Shown one piece after another: positions 37,641 through 47,994 of a DNA stretch of 64,000 nucleotides. The notes beneath the pieces were generated by a model. It did no database searches and was not told the origin of the DNA. It was given only the letters and a program-made list of their open reading frames with translations. How positions within the stretch are numbered: position 1 is the first letter of the stretch; every line of letters begins with the position of its first letter. The translations under genes were made by a program, and so were the position numbers. The DNA comes from an uncultured Victivallales bacterium (GTDB lineage Bacteria > Verrucomicrobiota > Lentisphaeria > Oligosphaerales > JAFGRS01): the NCBI GenBank assembly GCA_903837355.1, contig CAILUI010000071.1:20484-84483 (forward strand). The letters run 5' to 3'.

Positions 37641-38633
37641 TCACTGGGTCGTCTCGACGTTCCGCGAGCCGTCGGGCTGGAGGCGGAACGTCATCCTGAC
37701 CTCCAGGCCTCTGTCAGGATGGAAGAGGATCATTACGATCTGGCCTTTCCCATAGAACCCATTCAGCTTGAAGTAGAAGTAGTACTGTTGGCCCTTCCTG
37801 GAGTCCAGTATCTGCTGGTCACTCAGGTCGATGAACGGCACATAGCCCGCTTCTGGTGCCTCAAGCAGCCCACGCATGGGGTACCTGTTCCCTGGGGCGA
37901 CCGGCGGAGCCATGCAGAGACCGCCTCCCAGGCCGTCCGAGAGCCCGACACGGAAGGCACTGCCGGCAGGTCTGAAGACGTACCCTTTCACGGTCAGGGC
38001 CTGCATCGTGTTGCCCGCCGGCACGATGGCCGCGTAGACAACGCTCTGGGGGGGCCGGGTGCCGTCCAAAGCCATCTGAACGCTCTCGGATACACGTCGT
38101 TCAGCCCCTACCTTCGCGATATCCCAGACGGTGGCTTCCCCTGCGGCTGGGTACTTGAGCCACGCGCTGTAGTCATGGAGTGCGGCAAGCTTGCCGATTC
38201 TCGGGAGGACGACGTGGACGTCGCTGAAAGTGCGCGTGCGGTACCCAGGCGTCGCCTCGCTGCCTGACGGCATGAAACGGAAATCCAACTCCTCCCAGTG
38301 ATAGCCGTTGCGGCGGAACATCAGGACGACGCTGGAGTTGCCGTCGAAGCTGAAACGGAAGCGGCCATTCACCGTTTCTCTGCCTCGGACGCTCTTGCCT
38401 TCCCAGCCCGAGGCAATGTGCCGGTCAACGTCCACCGTCACATTGCCCAGTGCCTGTCCCAGATCATCGACGACCTCACCCTCGACGACGATGGTGCCGT
38501 TCCGCACCGCGTTGTGCTGCCGCAGTGCCTCACCCAATCCCGGTCCCCTGCCTTCACCTTGGGCGCAGAGAACCCCAGCACTGGCAACCAGAACCACTAG
38601 ACCAACCGCGAGATGGCGGCCTGAAGCACCCAT
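37641..38633 (-). CDS. Secreted protein with carboxypeptidase-regulatory-like domain, function unknown
   Basis: This ~330-residue protein has a clear signal peptide (GRHLAVGLVVLVASAGVLCAQG). An N-terminal beta-sandwich (~45-110; GTIVVEGEVVDDLGQALGNV, then SVRGRETVNGRFRFSF) is typical of the carboxypeptidase regulatory-like fold. The remaining ~220 residues contain beta-rich segments (YAAIVPAGNTMQALTVKGYV; GQQYYFYFKLNGFYGKGQIV) that I do not recognise. ATG 38633, with AGGAGG eight bases upstream, is preferred to a GTG three codons earlier. It follows the TPR-like secreted gene by about 20 bases and is probably co-transcribed. It is likely periplasmic or surface exposed. Confidence 0.7.
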   Translation of the reverse strand: MGASGRHLAVGLVVLVASAGVLCAQGEGRGPGLGEALRQHNAVRNGTIVVEGEVVDDLGQALGNVTVDVDRHIASGWEGKSVRGRETVNGRFRFSFDGNSSVVLMFRRNGYHWEELDFRFMPSGSEATPGYRTRTFSDVHVVLPRIGKLAALHDYSAWLKYPAAGEATVWDIAKVGAERRVSESVQMALDGTRPPQSVVYAAIVPAGNTMQALTVKGYVFRPAGSAFRVGLSDGLGGGLCMAPPVAPGNRYPMRGLLEAPEAGYVPFIDLSDQQILDSRKGQQYYFYFKLNGFYGKGQIVMILFHPDRGLEVRMTFRLQPDGSRNVETTQ

Positions 38634-38654
38634 TTCGTCCACCCTCCTCTTCGT

Positions 38655-41463
38655 TTACGGGATCTGTGCCGCGCCCTTCAAGAACTGAAGGTACCACGGG
38701 GAGATGAGGAAGAGCGCCCGGTTCTTCAGATCGCTGTGCTCCTCACTGCGCCAGCCCAAGCTATCGGCATAGGGTGCCACCTGTGTGCTGGCAACCGGGT
38801 TCTCCTGCGCTCCCAGCGGCCGCCAGCTCCCGCAGCAGCGGCCCCAGCGCCCACTCGGGGACCGTTTTCGCGAACTCCGCAAAGGCCGCCTCCGCCTCCC
38901 GCCAGCGGGCCTCGCCGCGGAAGGCTTCGCAACGATGCCAGAGAGCGACGGGGGACGCGGCGGAGGTACTTGCCTTGTGCGACCCCGGGGAACGCCTGGC
39001 GCCCAATGCTCCCGGGAGCACACGGGGCGCATACACCGGGTCGAGGAAGACGCCCTGCAGCAGCACGTTCATCGAGGCATCGCGCCGGATGCGCACCTGC
39101 AGGCGCCGCGGACCCTCGACGCGCAGCCGCTGGTAGACGCCGCCGCCGAAGTCGCGGACGTCGGCCAAGGCCAGCAGGGCGTCGTTCCCGCGGATCTCCA
39201 CGGTGTAGCGGCGGTTGGGCTCGTAGTAGTGGTGGTCGTTGACGAAGTACAGCGAGAGCACGTGCTCTCCGGCGGGGATGGCGCAGTCGAGCAGCAGATC
39301 GGGGCCTTTGCCGAGAGGGCACTGCTCGCCCCGGTCGTCGCGGTTTGCGGGCAGGCGCAGACGGCGCACGGGGTCCCAGAGCGCGGCGGGATCGTCGGTC
39401 TGCTTCGCGGACACCCAGAGGCGGCCGGGTTCCTTGGGGTCGGTGGTGGCGAAGCGCACGGCGAAGTCCGCCGTCCGGCCGCCAACGCGATCCAGTCGGT
39501 AGTTCTGGGCGCAGAGGAGGTAGCGCTCGACGCCATAGCCGAGGAACCAGTCCCCGCGGGTAGTGCGGTCGTCGGGCAGCGCCTGCACTGGACTGCGGCG
39601 CGGCAGTCCGTCCCTTCTCCCGAACTCCGCAAGCCGCGCCTGGGCGATTCCGGCCGTGCGGGAGAGACAGGGAGGAATGGCGGCGGGAGAGGATGCCTCC
39701 GGCGGCCGGGGGAACGCGTCCCCCCGGACTCCCCGTGCTGTGGTCGCCCCGGCAGACGCGGCCGAGTACTGCCGCCTTGCCGCTGCGCCCGGTGGCGGTC
39801 CTGCGGAGCCAGATAGGAGCGCTGGTGGGTCGAGCATTGCCGGTTGGTGCGCCAGCACGGCCAGCGCAGGGCGCGGCGGTGTTGCGGACTCGGCGGTCCC
39901 ACCGCGGTCGTCCGCAACGCCTGCCGCGTCCTGCCTACCCGAGGGGTCCGGGGAGACGAGTTGCCCCGGCGGGGTGGAGGGGCAGAGCCCCGCGAGAACC
40001 TCCTCGGCCGTTCGCCACGCGCCGGCGAGTTCGAGGGTGCGGGCCTGCTCGAAGCGGGCGCGGGGAGCCAGCAGAGGTCCGCCCAAGTCGCCCGCCTTCC
40101 CGAAGTGCCTGGCTGCCTCCGGGTGACTGAGGCGGGCGGCTCCCGCCACGCCTTGAAGGAACGCTCGCTCGGCGGCGAACAACTGGTCGAGTGGTCCGCA
40201 GTCCGCAAGTCCGAGCAGGCGGTCCCGCGGCTCGATGCGGTCGAGGGTGGCCAACGCCGCGGCGGCATCGCCATCGCGCAGGTGCAGCCGGGCCAGTTCC
40301 AGGAGACAGAGCCAGGAGCAGGGCGGTTTGGTGCGCTCAGCGAGAGCAGCCAAGGCGGCGGCCGCCTCGGAGCCGTCCGGCCGGTACGTGAGTGCGAGGG
40401 CCTTGTGATATGCGGTTGCGGTGTCCGCAATCTGCTCGTCGCTGACCCCGCGCCCGCTCTGCGTGATCTGCTCGCAACGGTTCAGACCCGCCAGCGCGCG
40501 CCGGAGTAGTGCCTCCGGGATGGGGCGGCACACCGTGTCGAGTTGGGCCTGGTTCTCTGCCAGCATCGCGGTCGTGGCGAAGACCCGGTCCAGGCCGCTG
40601 TCGAGCGTGCGCTGGAAGCATGCCGCGGCGAGCGCGACCGCGTCGGCAGCGGCCGTGCTTCTGCCCATCCCGGCATCGCCAAGCGCGAGCAGTGCCTCGC
40701 CGGCCGCGACCGCGTTTTCGCGAAACCGCGGCTCGTCGGGGAACGCCAGGCAGTGCGCGAAGAGGGCGGCGGCGGCGCGGTCGGTACGCCCGGCGCTGCC
40801 GGCGGCCCGCGCGGACTCCGCAAGACGCGCGGCAGCGTAGGCGCGACTGCCGTCCACCGCGAAGCGATTGCGGCGATACTGCTCCGACGTTGCCAGACTG
40901 GCGGCGGTGACGTCCTGATGCAGAGACTGCGCCCGGACGACAGCGTCTGCGGCGGCCGAGTCATCGCCCAGGGCGGTACAGCACTGGGCCTGGAATTCCC
41001 AGGCCGCCCGGCGGTCCTCGGGCGTCGCAGCAGGCGCAGGGGCGACCCGGCCCGATAGGTCAGCAGCCTGCTGCCACTGTTTCTCTGCCAGGAGGATACG
41101 GCATTCGAGCAGATCCATCCCAGCCCCGGCGGGACGCTGGTCAGCGGGTGCGAGGAAGAGCGCCGCGAAGGCTTGCCGGGCGGCCGTCGTATCCCCAGTG
41201 GCGAGGGCCGCGGTAACAGGTGCGACCAGGTCGGGAGGCGTCGGGGCCACGGCAGGCGCGTCTGCTGCAGACAGAAGGGCCGGCGTGGCAAGCAAGAGGA
41301 GAGCGGCAGGCCGCAGGAGGAAGGGGAATACGGAACGAAGGCGAAGAGAACGGTCAGGCGAGAGGCGCCGAAGGAAACTACTCAGCCCCCCGGCGACCGG
41401 CGACCGGCGACCGGCGACCGGCGACCGGCGACCGGCGACCGGCGACCGGCGACCGGCGACCAT
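38655..41463 (-). CDS. Large secreted helical-repeat protein with beta-rich C-terminal domain, frameshifted near its 3' end
   Basis: The ~930-residue protein has a signal-type helix (LRPAALLLLATPALLSAADA) and an Ala-rich helical-repeat region (~60-500) resembling TPR solenoids (ALATGDTTAARQAFAALFLA; AALATLDRIEPRDRLLGLAD). A beta-rich domain (~650-850; DFAVRFATTDPKEPGRLWVS; LSLYFVNDHHYYEPNRRYTV; LQGVFLDPVYAP) follows, then a last helical unit. The main frame ends at 38776 in unlikely sequence. Shifting frame near 38815 gives ENPVASTQVAPYADSLGWRS then HSDLKNRALFLISPWYLQFL, a plausible natural C-terminus ending at 38655. Either a one-base error or a real mutation is present. The N-terminus starts in a 7-bp repeat, so the start codon is uncertain. 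Confidence 0.6.
41391..41460. repeat. Ten exact copies of a 7-bp repeat at the 5' end of a secreted-protein gene
   Basis: CGGCGAC is repeated ten times without error (70 bases). On the coding (minus) strand the only upstream ATG (41461-41463) abuts the array, and the repeat encodes VAGRRSP in every frame. Since 7 is not a multiple of 3, gain or loss of one copy shifts the frame between that ATG and the signal peptide. A perfect array also implies recent expansion. Confidence 0.95.
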
Positions 41464-41686
41464 ATAAGACTCGTCAGGGCAGCCATGCAATAGGCCAGAT
41501 AGCCAGTACCGGTGCGCAGGCGTCGTTGCGTACATTCGCACTGCCCCATGAGATGAGCCCCGTCGAATCCTCACTTGGCCCGTTACCCGCCAGGCATTTC
41601 CCGTATGCGGCGGAGATCCCTATCCCGTATTTCATACAGTACATACGTGTGGAGCGGCCTGTCAAGTCCCTACGAACGGCAAGCGT

Positions 41687-41905
41687 AATGCCTCAGTCGA
41701 GGTACGCCGCCCGCCCATGTGTTGCACGCAGCGTTACCGCCGTACTGTCGCGGTGTGACTCGGCTGTCCTCGACTGAGAAGCTGTGAGGAAATGCGGGCC
41801 GCCGGGAGAGGGGGATACGGCGGAAGCCTCCCGCGTGCGGGAGGCAGACCGCCGGCTCCAGGCGTTCGCGGCGCATCGCGATTTCTTCACAGCTTCTGAG
41901 GCATT
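41687..41905. mobile_element. Small inverted-repeat element type 1, copy B, interrupted by a type 2 element
   Basis: The left end is AATGCCTCAGTCGAGG (41687-41702). The right end, once the inserted type 2 element and its 5-bp duplication are removed, reads CCTCGACTGAGGCATT, the exact complement. The block TACTGTCGCGGTGTGACTCG is shared with copy A. The restored element is 97 bases and non-coding. The region around it (41464-41686 and 41906-42023) has no gene. Confidence 0.8.
41779..41895. mobile_element. Small inverted-repeat element type 2, nested in type 1 copy B
   Basis: This 117-base element begins AAGCTGTGAGGAAAT and ends ATTTCTTCACAGCTT, 15-bp terminal repeats with a single mismatch, and is flanked by the 5-bp direct duplication CTGAG (41774-41778 and 41896-41900). 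Excising it restores the right end of the type 1 element exactly. Inside is a perfect hairpin with arms GCCTCCCGC and GCGGGAGGC (41826-41845). It has no coding capacity. The 5-bp duplication points to mobilisation by a DDE transposase not present here. Confidence 0.85.
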
Positions 41906-42033
41906 GCCGGGCAGGGGGAAGGTTGCAGCGCGTCAGAATGGCGCACTTCGTGCGGAAGAGGCGTTGCTTCCGGGGGTGTGGGATGCTAGATTGGGGGCGA
42001 CCGGCGCTCGCTGGACGTGGCCCTGCTCTGCCG

Positions 42034-42200
42034 CATGGGCGTCAAGCTAAGCCCGGATATGCTCTTACCCAGCTTTGACCCAGCCGGGCTTGCGAGCACA
42101 CTACAAGCGACCGCGCGATGGTTCGTAGTGGCGTCGTCCGCCGCGGCGGATGGGTCGGTACGACCGCGCAAGACGCTATCCCCTTAGCTTGACGCCGATG
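42034..42200. mobile_element. Small inverted-repeat element type 3 with 10-bp target duplication
   Basis: The ends CATGGGCGTCAAGCTAAG (42034-42051) and CTTAGCTTGACGCCGATG (42183-42200) are inverted repeats of 18 bases with one mismatch. The element is bordered by the exact 10-bp direct repeat TGCTCTGCCG (42024-42033 and 42201-42210). At 167 bases it has no gene. A 9-12 bp duplication is usual for IS4-related families, so the mobilising transposase may be of that type; none is in this window. Confidence 0.8.
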
Positions 42201-42267
42201 TGCTCTGCCGGGCCGTAGTCAGGGCCCTCGGCTGGTACCTCCTGGTAGCCGGGTTCGTCTGGAGCTA

Positions 42268-43506
42268 GTACCTCGTTTCAGTAAAAGATAGACATTTGGG
42301 CGTCGGTCTGCTATCTTAGACATGGCCCAACAAGGAGGTGCCATGGTGAAAAGAACGAGAAGGTCTCCGATCACGCTTGACGAGAAGGCCATGGAAGCGC
42401 TTGGACCGCTGGCGCGGTCCCGGACGGCTTCGGCCCGCGAGAGCGAACGGGCTCGGGTGCTGCTGGAGTACGCGAACTGCGGTTCGGTGAGCGCTGCCGC
42501 GCGCGCCGCCGGGGTGACTCGGGCCACCGCCTACAAGTGTATCGACAAGGGCTTGGCCATGGGATGGGAAGCAGCTCTGAAGGACACGTGGCACCGACCG
42601 CATGAGCCGTCGGTCAGCCCGGAGGCCAAGGCGTGGGTACTGGCCTTGGCTTGCACCAAGCCGACAGCCCATGGACTGGCCGCCGAACTGTGGACCTTTC
42701 GTGCTCTGGCGGAGTACGCCAGGAAGCACGGTCCAGAGGAAGGGCACGCCTGCCTGGGGCGCGCGGCCAAGGCCACGGTTCACCGGATCCTGACCGAGAA
42801 CCCGGTTCGACCGCACAAGGTGGCCTACTACCTGGAGAGACGGGATCCCGAGTTCGACAGGAAGATGCAGGAGATCCTGATGGTCTACCAGGACGTGAAC
42901 ATGGTGAACGCCTCCGGCGGCCCGGCCCCGGACAGTGGCCGCTATACGGTCTGCATCGACGAGAAGCCCAGTGTGCAGGCGCTTGGACGCACCGCCCCCG
43001 ATCTGCCGCCCGTCCCGGGCGTCCATCCCGCCACAGGCCGAGACCACGAGTACAGGCGCATGGGCACCGCCAGCATCCTGACCGGGATCGATCTGCACAC
43101 CGGGCATGTCTTTGCGAGAGTCGAGCACCGGCGCCGCAGCAGGGAGTTCATCGGCCTGCTCGAAGAGGTCGACGCCTACTACTCGCCCGGCGTCCAGATC
43201 CGTGTTGTTCTCGACAATCACTCGGCTCACATCTCCAAGGAAACCCGTGCCTGGCTCGCAAAACACCCGAACCGCTTCGAGTATGTCCACACTCCGAAGC
43301 ACGGATCCTGGCTCAACCTGGCCGAGTGCCTGTTCAGCAAGATGTCGAGAGCGTTCCTGCGGCATATCCGCGTCGACTCCTGGGTCGAACTGAAGGGCCG
43401 AATCCTGCTGGGCGTTGAGGAGATGAACCGGGCTCCCGTCGTGTTCCGGTGGCGCAAGCTCGACCTCTCGGCGACCTAATGAATACCTTTTACTGAAACG
43501 AACTAC
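42268..43506 (+). mobile_element. IS630-family insertion sequence with terminal repeats and TA duplication
   Basis: The left end GTACCTCGTTTCAGTAAAAG and the complement of the right end, GTAGTTCGTTTCAGTAAAAG, are inverted repeats with two mismatches over 20 bases, and similarity continues for several more. The element is flanked by TA on both sides (42266-42267; 43507-43508), the target specific to the IS630/Tc1 group. The 1239-base unit holds one intact transposase gene. Its right end lies 12 bases before the start codon of the NtrB-like kinase. Confidence 0.9.
42343..43479 (+). CDS. IS630-family transposase
   Basis: This ~378-residue protein has an N-terminal helix-turn-helix (ANCGSVSAAARAAGVTRATA) and a second winged helix ending in GRAAKATVHRILTENPVRPH. 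The DDE catalytic domain has Asp in YTVCIDEKPSVQ, Asp in VVLDNHSAHISKET and Glu in TPKHGSWLNLAECLFSKM. All three catalytic residues are present and the frame is unbroken, so it should be functional. The ATG at 42343 is chosen because AAGGAGG lies four bases upstream; an in-frame ATG at 42322 is also possible. Confidence 0.94.
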   Translation: MVKRTRRSPITLDEKAMEALGPLARSRTASARESERARVLLEYANCGSVSAAARAAGVTRATAYKCIDKGLAMGWEAALKDTWHRPHEPSVSPEAKAWVLALACTKPTAHGLAAELWTFRALAEYARKHGPEEGHACLGRAAKATVHRILTENPVRPHKVAYYLERRDPEFDRKMQEILMVYQDVNMVNASGGPAPDSGRYTVCIDEKPSVQALGRTAPDLPPVPGVHPATGRDHEYRRMGTASILTGIDLHTGHVFARVEHRRRSREFIGLLEEVDAYYSPGVQIRVVLDNHSAHISKETRAWLAKHPNRFEYVHTPKHGSWLNLAECLFSKMSRAFLRHIRVDSWVELKGRILLGVEEMNRAPVVFRWRKLDLSAT

Positions 43507-43518
43507 TAGTGGTCCGTC

Positions 43519-44720
43519 ATGAAGAGCGCAACGGGTTTTCTGGACCGTCTGATCGAGCGTATGGATCGCCTGGATCCCGCCAGCCTGCAGACTTACGTCC
43601 TGCGCCTGGTGCGCGAGAAGGGCTTTCTGGAGACGGTGTTCAACACCATCCGTGAGGGTGTGATCGTCATCGACAAGGCCCGTCGTATTCGCTTCCTGAA
43701 CACGGCCTCGCAGGCGCTGCTGGGGATCAGCGAGGATGCCGGGAACCAGCGTATCGACCGCTACTTGCGGGAGGTGGACTGGGGGCTGCTGCTGAATGCC
43801 GACCCCGAGCAGTGGCACCGGGTCAGCCGGCAGGAGATCGAGGTCTTCTACCCGCGGCACCGTTTTCTGAGCTTCTACGTGGTTCCGGTCAACAGCCGCG
43901 GCAGCGACAACGCCATTCCCTTGGCGGTGTTGCTGTTCCACGACATCACGGGGGCGCACGAGGACACCGAGAAGCATGTCGAATCGCGGCGGGTGGAGGC
44001 GATCACGATGTTGGCGGCGGGGGTGGCTCACGAGCTGGGCAACCCGCTCAACAGCCTGAACATCCATCTGCAACTGCTGGGCCGTCGCCTGCTCGATGTC
44101 AAGGACGCTGCCGTGCGCCGGGACGCGCAGGAGCTGCTCGACGTGGCCACCCACGAAGTCGAACGTCTGGACGGCATTGTCTCGAACTTCCTGCAGGCGG
44201 TGCGACCGCAGCCGCCGCATCTCTCGCCGCTCGAGGTACGGCCGGTGCTGGAGGAGACGCTGGCGTTCATGGGGCCGGAGATCGGCAACCGCGACATCCA
44301 GGTGCGTGCCGTCTTTCCCGATCTGCTCCCCGCCGTGCTCGGCGACGCGGACCAGCTCAAACAGGCCTTCTACAACCTGATCAAGAACGCGGTGCAGGCG
44401 ATGGGGGATGGTGGGCAGTTGCAGATCACCTGCAGCATTCGGCCCGACTTCCTGGACATCCGCTTCGCCGACAGCGGCCATGGCATCAGCGCACCGCAGA
44501 TGACCCACGTCCTGGACCCCTACTACACCACCAAGGCCGGCGGGACCGGGCTCGGGCTGCTGATCGTCGATCGCATCGTGCGCGGTCATGGCGGTGAACT
44601 GAGCATCGAGAGCGACGAGGGCAGGGGCTCTGTGTTCACCATCAGCCTGCCTCTGCGCCAGCGGCAGGTGCGCCTGTTGCAGAGCCGCGCCGAGCCGGCG
44701 TTGCCTGAGGAGGATGCACC

Positions 44721-44724
<4 letters not shown>
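43519..44724 (+). CDS. NtrB-like cytoplasmic histidine kinase with PAS domain
   Basis: This 401-residue soluble kinase has an N-terminal PAS domain (~35-150; TIREGVIVIDKARRIRFLNT), a dimerisation domain with the phosphorylated His in LAAGVAHELGNPLNSLNIHL (~181), and an ATPase domain with NLIKNAVQAMGDGG, DSGHGIS, YYTTKAGGTGLGL. No membrane helix is seen. The stop overlaps the sigma-54 regulator gene (ATGA), making a clear NtrB/NtrC-type pair. An IS630 copy ends 12 bases before the ATG. With the element removed, GGAG would sit 13 bases before the ATG, so the insertion probably displaced the native ribosome site and promoter. The kinase may now depend on the IS for transcription. Confidence 0.9.
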
Positions 44725-46093
<1,369 letters not shown>

Positions 46094-46097
<4 letters not shown>

Positions 46098-46903
46098 ATG
46101 TCCATGACGGTGATCTCGGGTCGGCAACCGAAGCGGATGGGCAGGTAGAAGGTGCCGAGTCCCGGGTTGACGTAGAGCGGTCCGGCCGGGGTCTGGTAGA
46201 GCCCGCGCGCGTAGCCTTCCACGAGGGGCAGATCGAAGAGGGGGCCGCCGCCGGGGAAGCGGAGCTGCGACCCGTGCGTGTGGCCTGCCAGGATCAGGTC
46301 GAAGCGTGTTCCGGCGAGGTTCCGGACGAGCGCTGGATCGTGAACGAGGAGCACGTAGCGCGCCGGGGCGGTCCCCGCAGGGTCCGGGGCGATCAGATGT
46401 AGCCTGCCGGCACTGCCGAAGATATCCAGTCGTCCGCCTAGGGCCGACACCCGCTCATCGGTGAGCCAGCTGCCACCACTCGCCGCGAAGCACGCCTGCA
46501 CGCGCGCCAGGTTCCCATCCCCCAGTTCGTCATGGTTGCCGCGCACGCCGTACATCGGCAGGCGTACCAGAGACAGGAGGCGGAGCGCCTCGACCAGATA
46601 CCCAGCGTCCTCCACCAAGTCGCCGGTAAAGCAGAGCGCGTCGGCGTGGGTGGCATTGATGCGCTTGACGACCCGCTGCAGATAGGCGCGGTCGCCTTTG
46701 TAGTGCAGGTCGGTGATATGGACCAACCGTACCACGGGGCGAGCGGCCAGGCGGATCGTCCGCACCGCCACCCAGTGCGGTTCCACCGCGACCGCGTAGA
46801 CCACGATCAGCGCTGCAACGGCCAGCAGTCCTGCCAGCGCGGCCAAGCCGAGTCGTAGTAGACGGCGGCGCGGCTGGCAACGCTGCTTCAGGCGAGCGGG
46901 CAA
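46094..46903 (-). CDS. Membrane-anchored metallophosphoesterase
   Basis: This 269-residue calcineurin-like phosphoesterase is of the YaeI/YkuE type. An N-terminal helix (LGLAALAGLLAVAALIVVYA) anchors it, and the metal-binding motifs follow in order: LVHITDLHYKGD, FTGDLVED, VRGNHDELGD, LLVHDP and LAGHTHGSQLRFP. Related proteins hydrolyse UDP-diacylglucosamine or other phosphoesters; the substrate is not determined. Its stop overlaps the stop of the NtrC-like gene tail to tail by three bases. Upstream lies the displaced NtrC tail. Confidence 0.9.
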
Positions 46904-46938
46904 GGTGGGCCTCCTGCGGTCAGTTGCCGGCGCGGAAT

Positions 46939-47079
46939 CTCGACACCCATGAGAAGAACCCGATCATGCGGGCGCCGGCCGAGACGCGTGGCCATCGCGT
47001 CACCGCCACCAAGGCCCTCAACCTCAGTCGCCGCACGCTGCACCGCAAGCTGTACATCCACAGGCTGGAAGAGAGCTGA
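46939..47079 (+). pseudogene. Displaced 3' tail of an NtrC-family regulator
   Basis: This segment reads LDTHEKNPIMRAPAETRGHR, then VTATKALNLSRRTLHRKLYI and HRLEES before a stop. It aligns without gaps to the end of the intact regulator, LDTNEKNLIVRALAETRGNR, TAAAKVLGISRRTLHRKLHT, YGLGEN. It covers the Fis-type helix-turn-helix only. Many codon differences, some in key helix positions, indicate an old copy that has decayed. It lies ~980 bases beyond the intact gene's stop, with the phosphoesterase gene between. Confidence 0.8.
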
Positions 47080-47118
47080 GGCTCTCGTAGCAGCCTATCG
47101 CGGCCCGGATACAGCGGA

Positions 47119-47994
47119 CTACCTGGCTGCTGGGCCACCTTCCGCAGACAAGCCGGCCCACGCGTGTTCCGCCATCTCGGCGGCCAGGTTCTGGGCAAAC
47201 CGTTCGGCCTCATCCTCACGGACAAACTCGTGCGGCACCGGGATCTGGTTCAGGAGGTTCTCGGCCTTGGTGTAGACCGGCCGCATACTCTGCTCGCGGG
47301 GTCCGCCCAGAAGCATATGGATCATGAACGGCTCTTCTGACTTCTGCAGACCTACGCCGCGCCCAACCCACCGATGGGCCTTGCCAAGGATGGCATCGGG
47401 CTCAATCAGGTCGAACGAGACGGGTTCGTAGACGTGCCACTGGCCGTTCTTCCAGGCGTGCCCGAACTCATATTCATCCATTTGGGAGCGGATGAGTTTC
47501 GGTTGGAGGCGAGGAAGGATGGCGCGGCTGGCCAGTGGGGCCTTGAACACTCTCCACACCTCCTCCTCGTTGCGGCCGTGGGCATGGGGCTTACCCTCGT
47601 ACCTGGCCACAAGCCGAGCATAGAGCGCGTCCAGAACCGCGTCCGGCGCGTCCGCGACCCCGCCACCTGGCGGAGACCATTGCAGGGAGCTGTCATCCGC
47701 CGGGAGTACCTGCGTGGCGATCTCCATGAGCCCCGAGGGCTTTGCCAAGGGCAGCTCCTCTCTGAGCCGCCGGCCCCGTTCGTTGACCTGATCCTGGATG
47801 TAGCGCAGCAGGGAACGGATGTGGTCCCCCTCGACCCCGTCGAACATCCGGCTCAGACGGCCGCGGTGCGCGGTGCACCGGGCCCCAATGTATTTGCACG
47901 CGGGTGCATAGACGACAACGCCAACGTTGGCGTACTCACCGGTCATGGCGTCGTGCACATAGCGGAGCACCGTGTACGTGTAAGTTGTGCTCAT
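47119..47994 (-). CDS. DUF3037 protein, partner of HipA-like kinase
   Basis: This 291-residue protein starts TYTYTVLRYVHDAMTGEYAN, then VGVVVYAPACKYIGAR, the DUF3037 signature (Y..lRy..d...gEf.NvGvv.y). It continues with a helical region and ends VPHEFVREDEAERFAQNLAA. No catalytic motif is obvious. DUF3037 genes are frequently found next to HipA-like kinase genes, as here: the ATG overlaps the kinase stop (ATGA). Being last in an operon with a restriction-modification enzyme suggests a function linked to defence or to control of the kinase, but this is inference. The start at 47994 is chosen for the overlap and family N-terminus. Confidence 0.8.
   Translation of the reverse strand: MSTTYTYTVLRYVHDAMTGEYANVGVVVYAPACKYIGARCTAHRGRLSRMFDGVEGDHIRSLLRYIQDQVNERGRRLREELPLAKPSGLMEIATQVLPADDSSLQWSPPGGGVADAPDAVLDALYARLVARYEGKPHAHGRNEEEVWRVFKAPLASRAILPRLQPKLIRSQMDEYEFGHAWKNGQWHVYEPVSFDLIEPDAILGKAHRWVGRGVGLQKSEEPFMIHMLLGGPREQSMRPVYTKAENLLNQIPVPHEFVREDEAERFAQNLAAEMAEHAWAGLSAEGGPAAR

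Noticed and set aside
41461..41490. TTGCAT and TTATAT spaced by 17 bases on the minus strand as a promoter at the heptamer array
   Set aside because: Each box matches only half of consensus and the -10 box overlaps the ATG. It is noted only as a reason why the start codon could lie further downstream.
46920..47225. A 101-codon minus-strand frame opposite the displaced NtrC tail
   Set aside because: The plus strand aligns to a known gene end; the minus frame is only its shadow.
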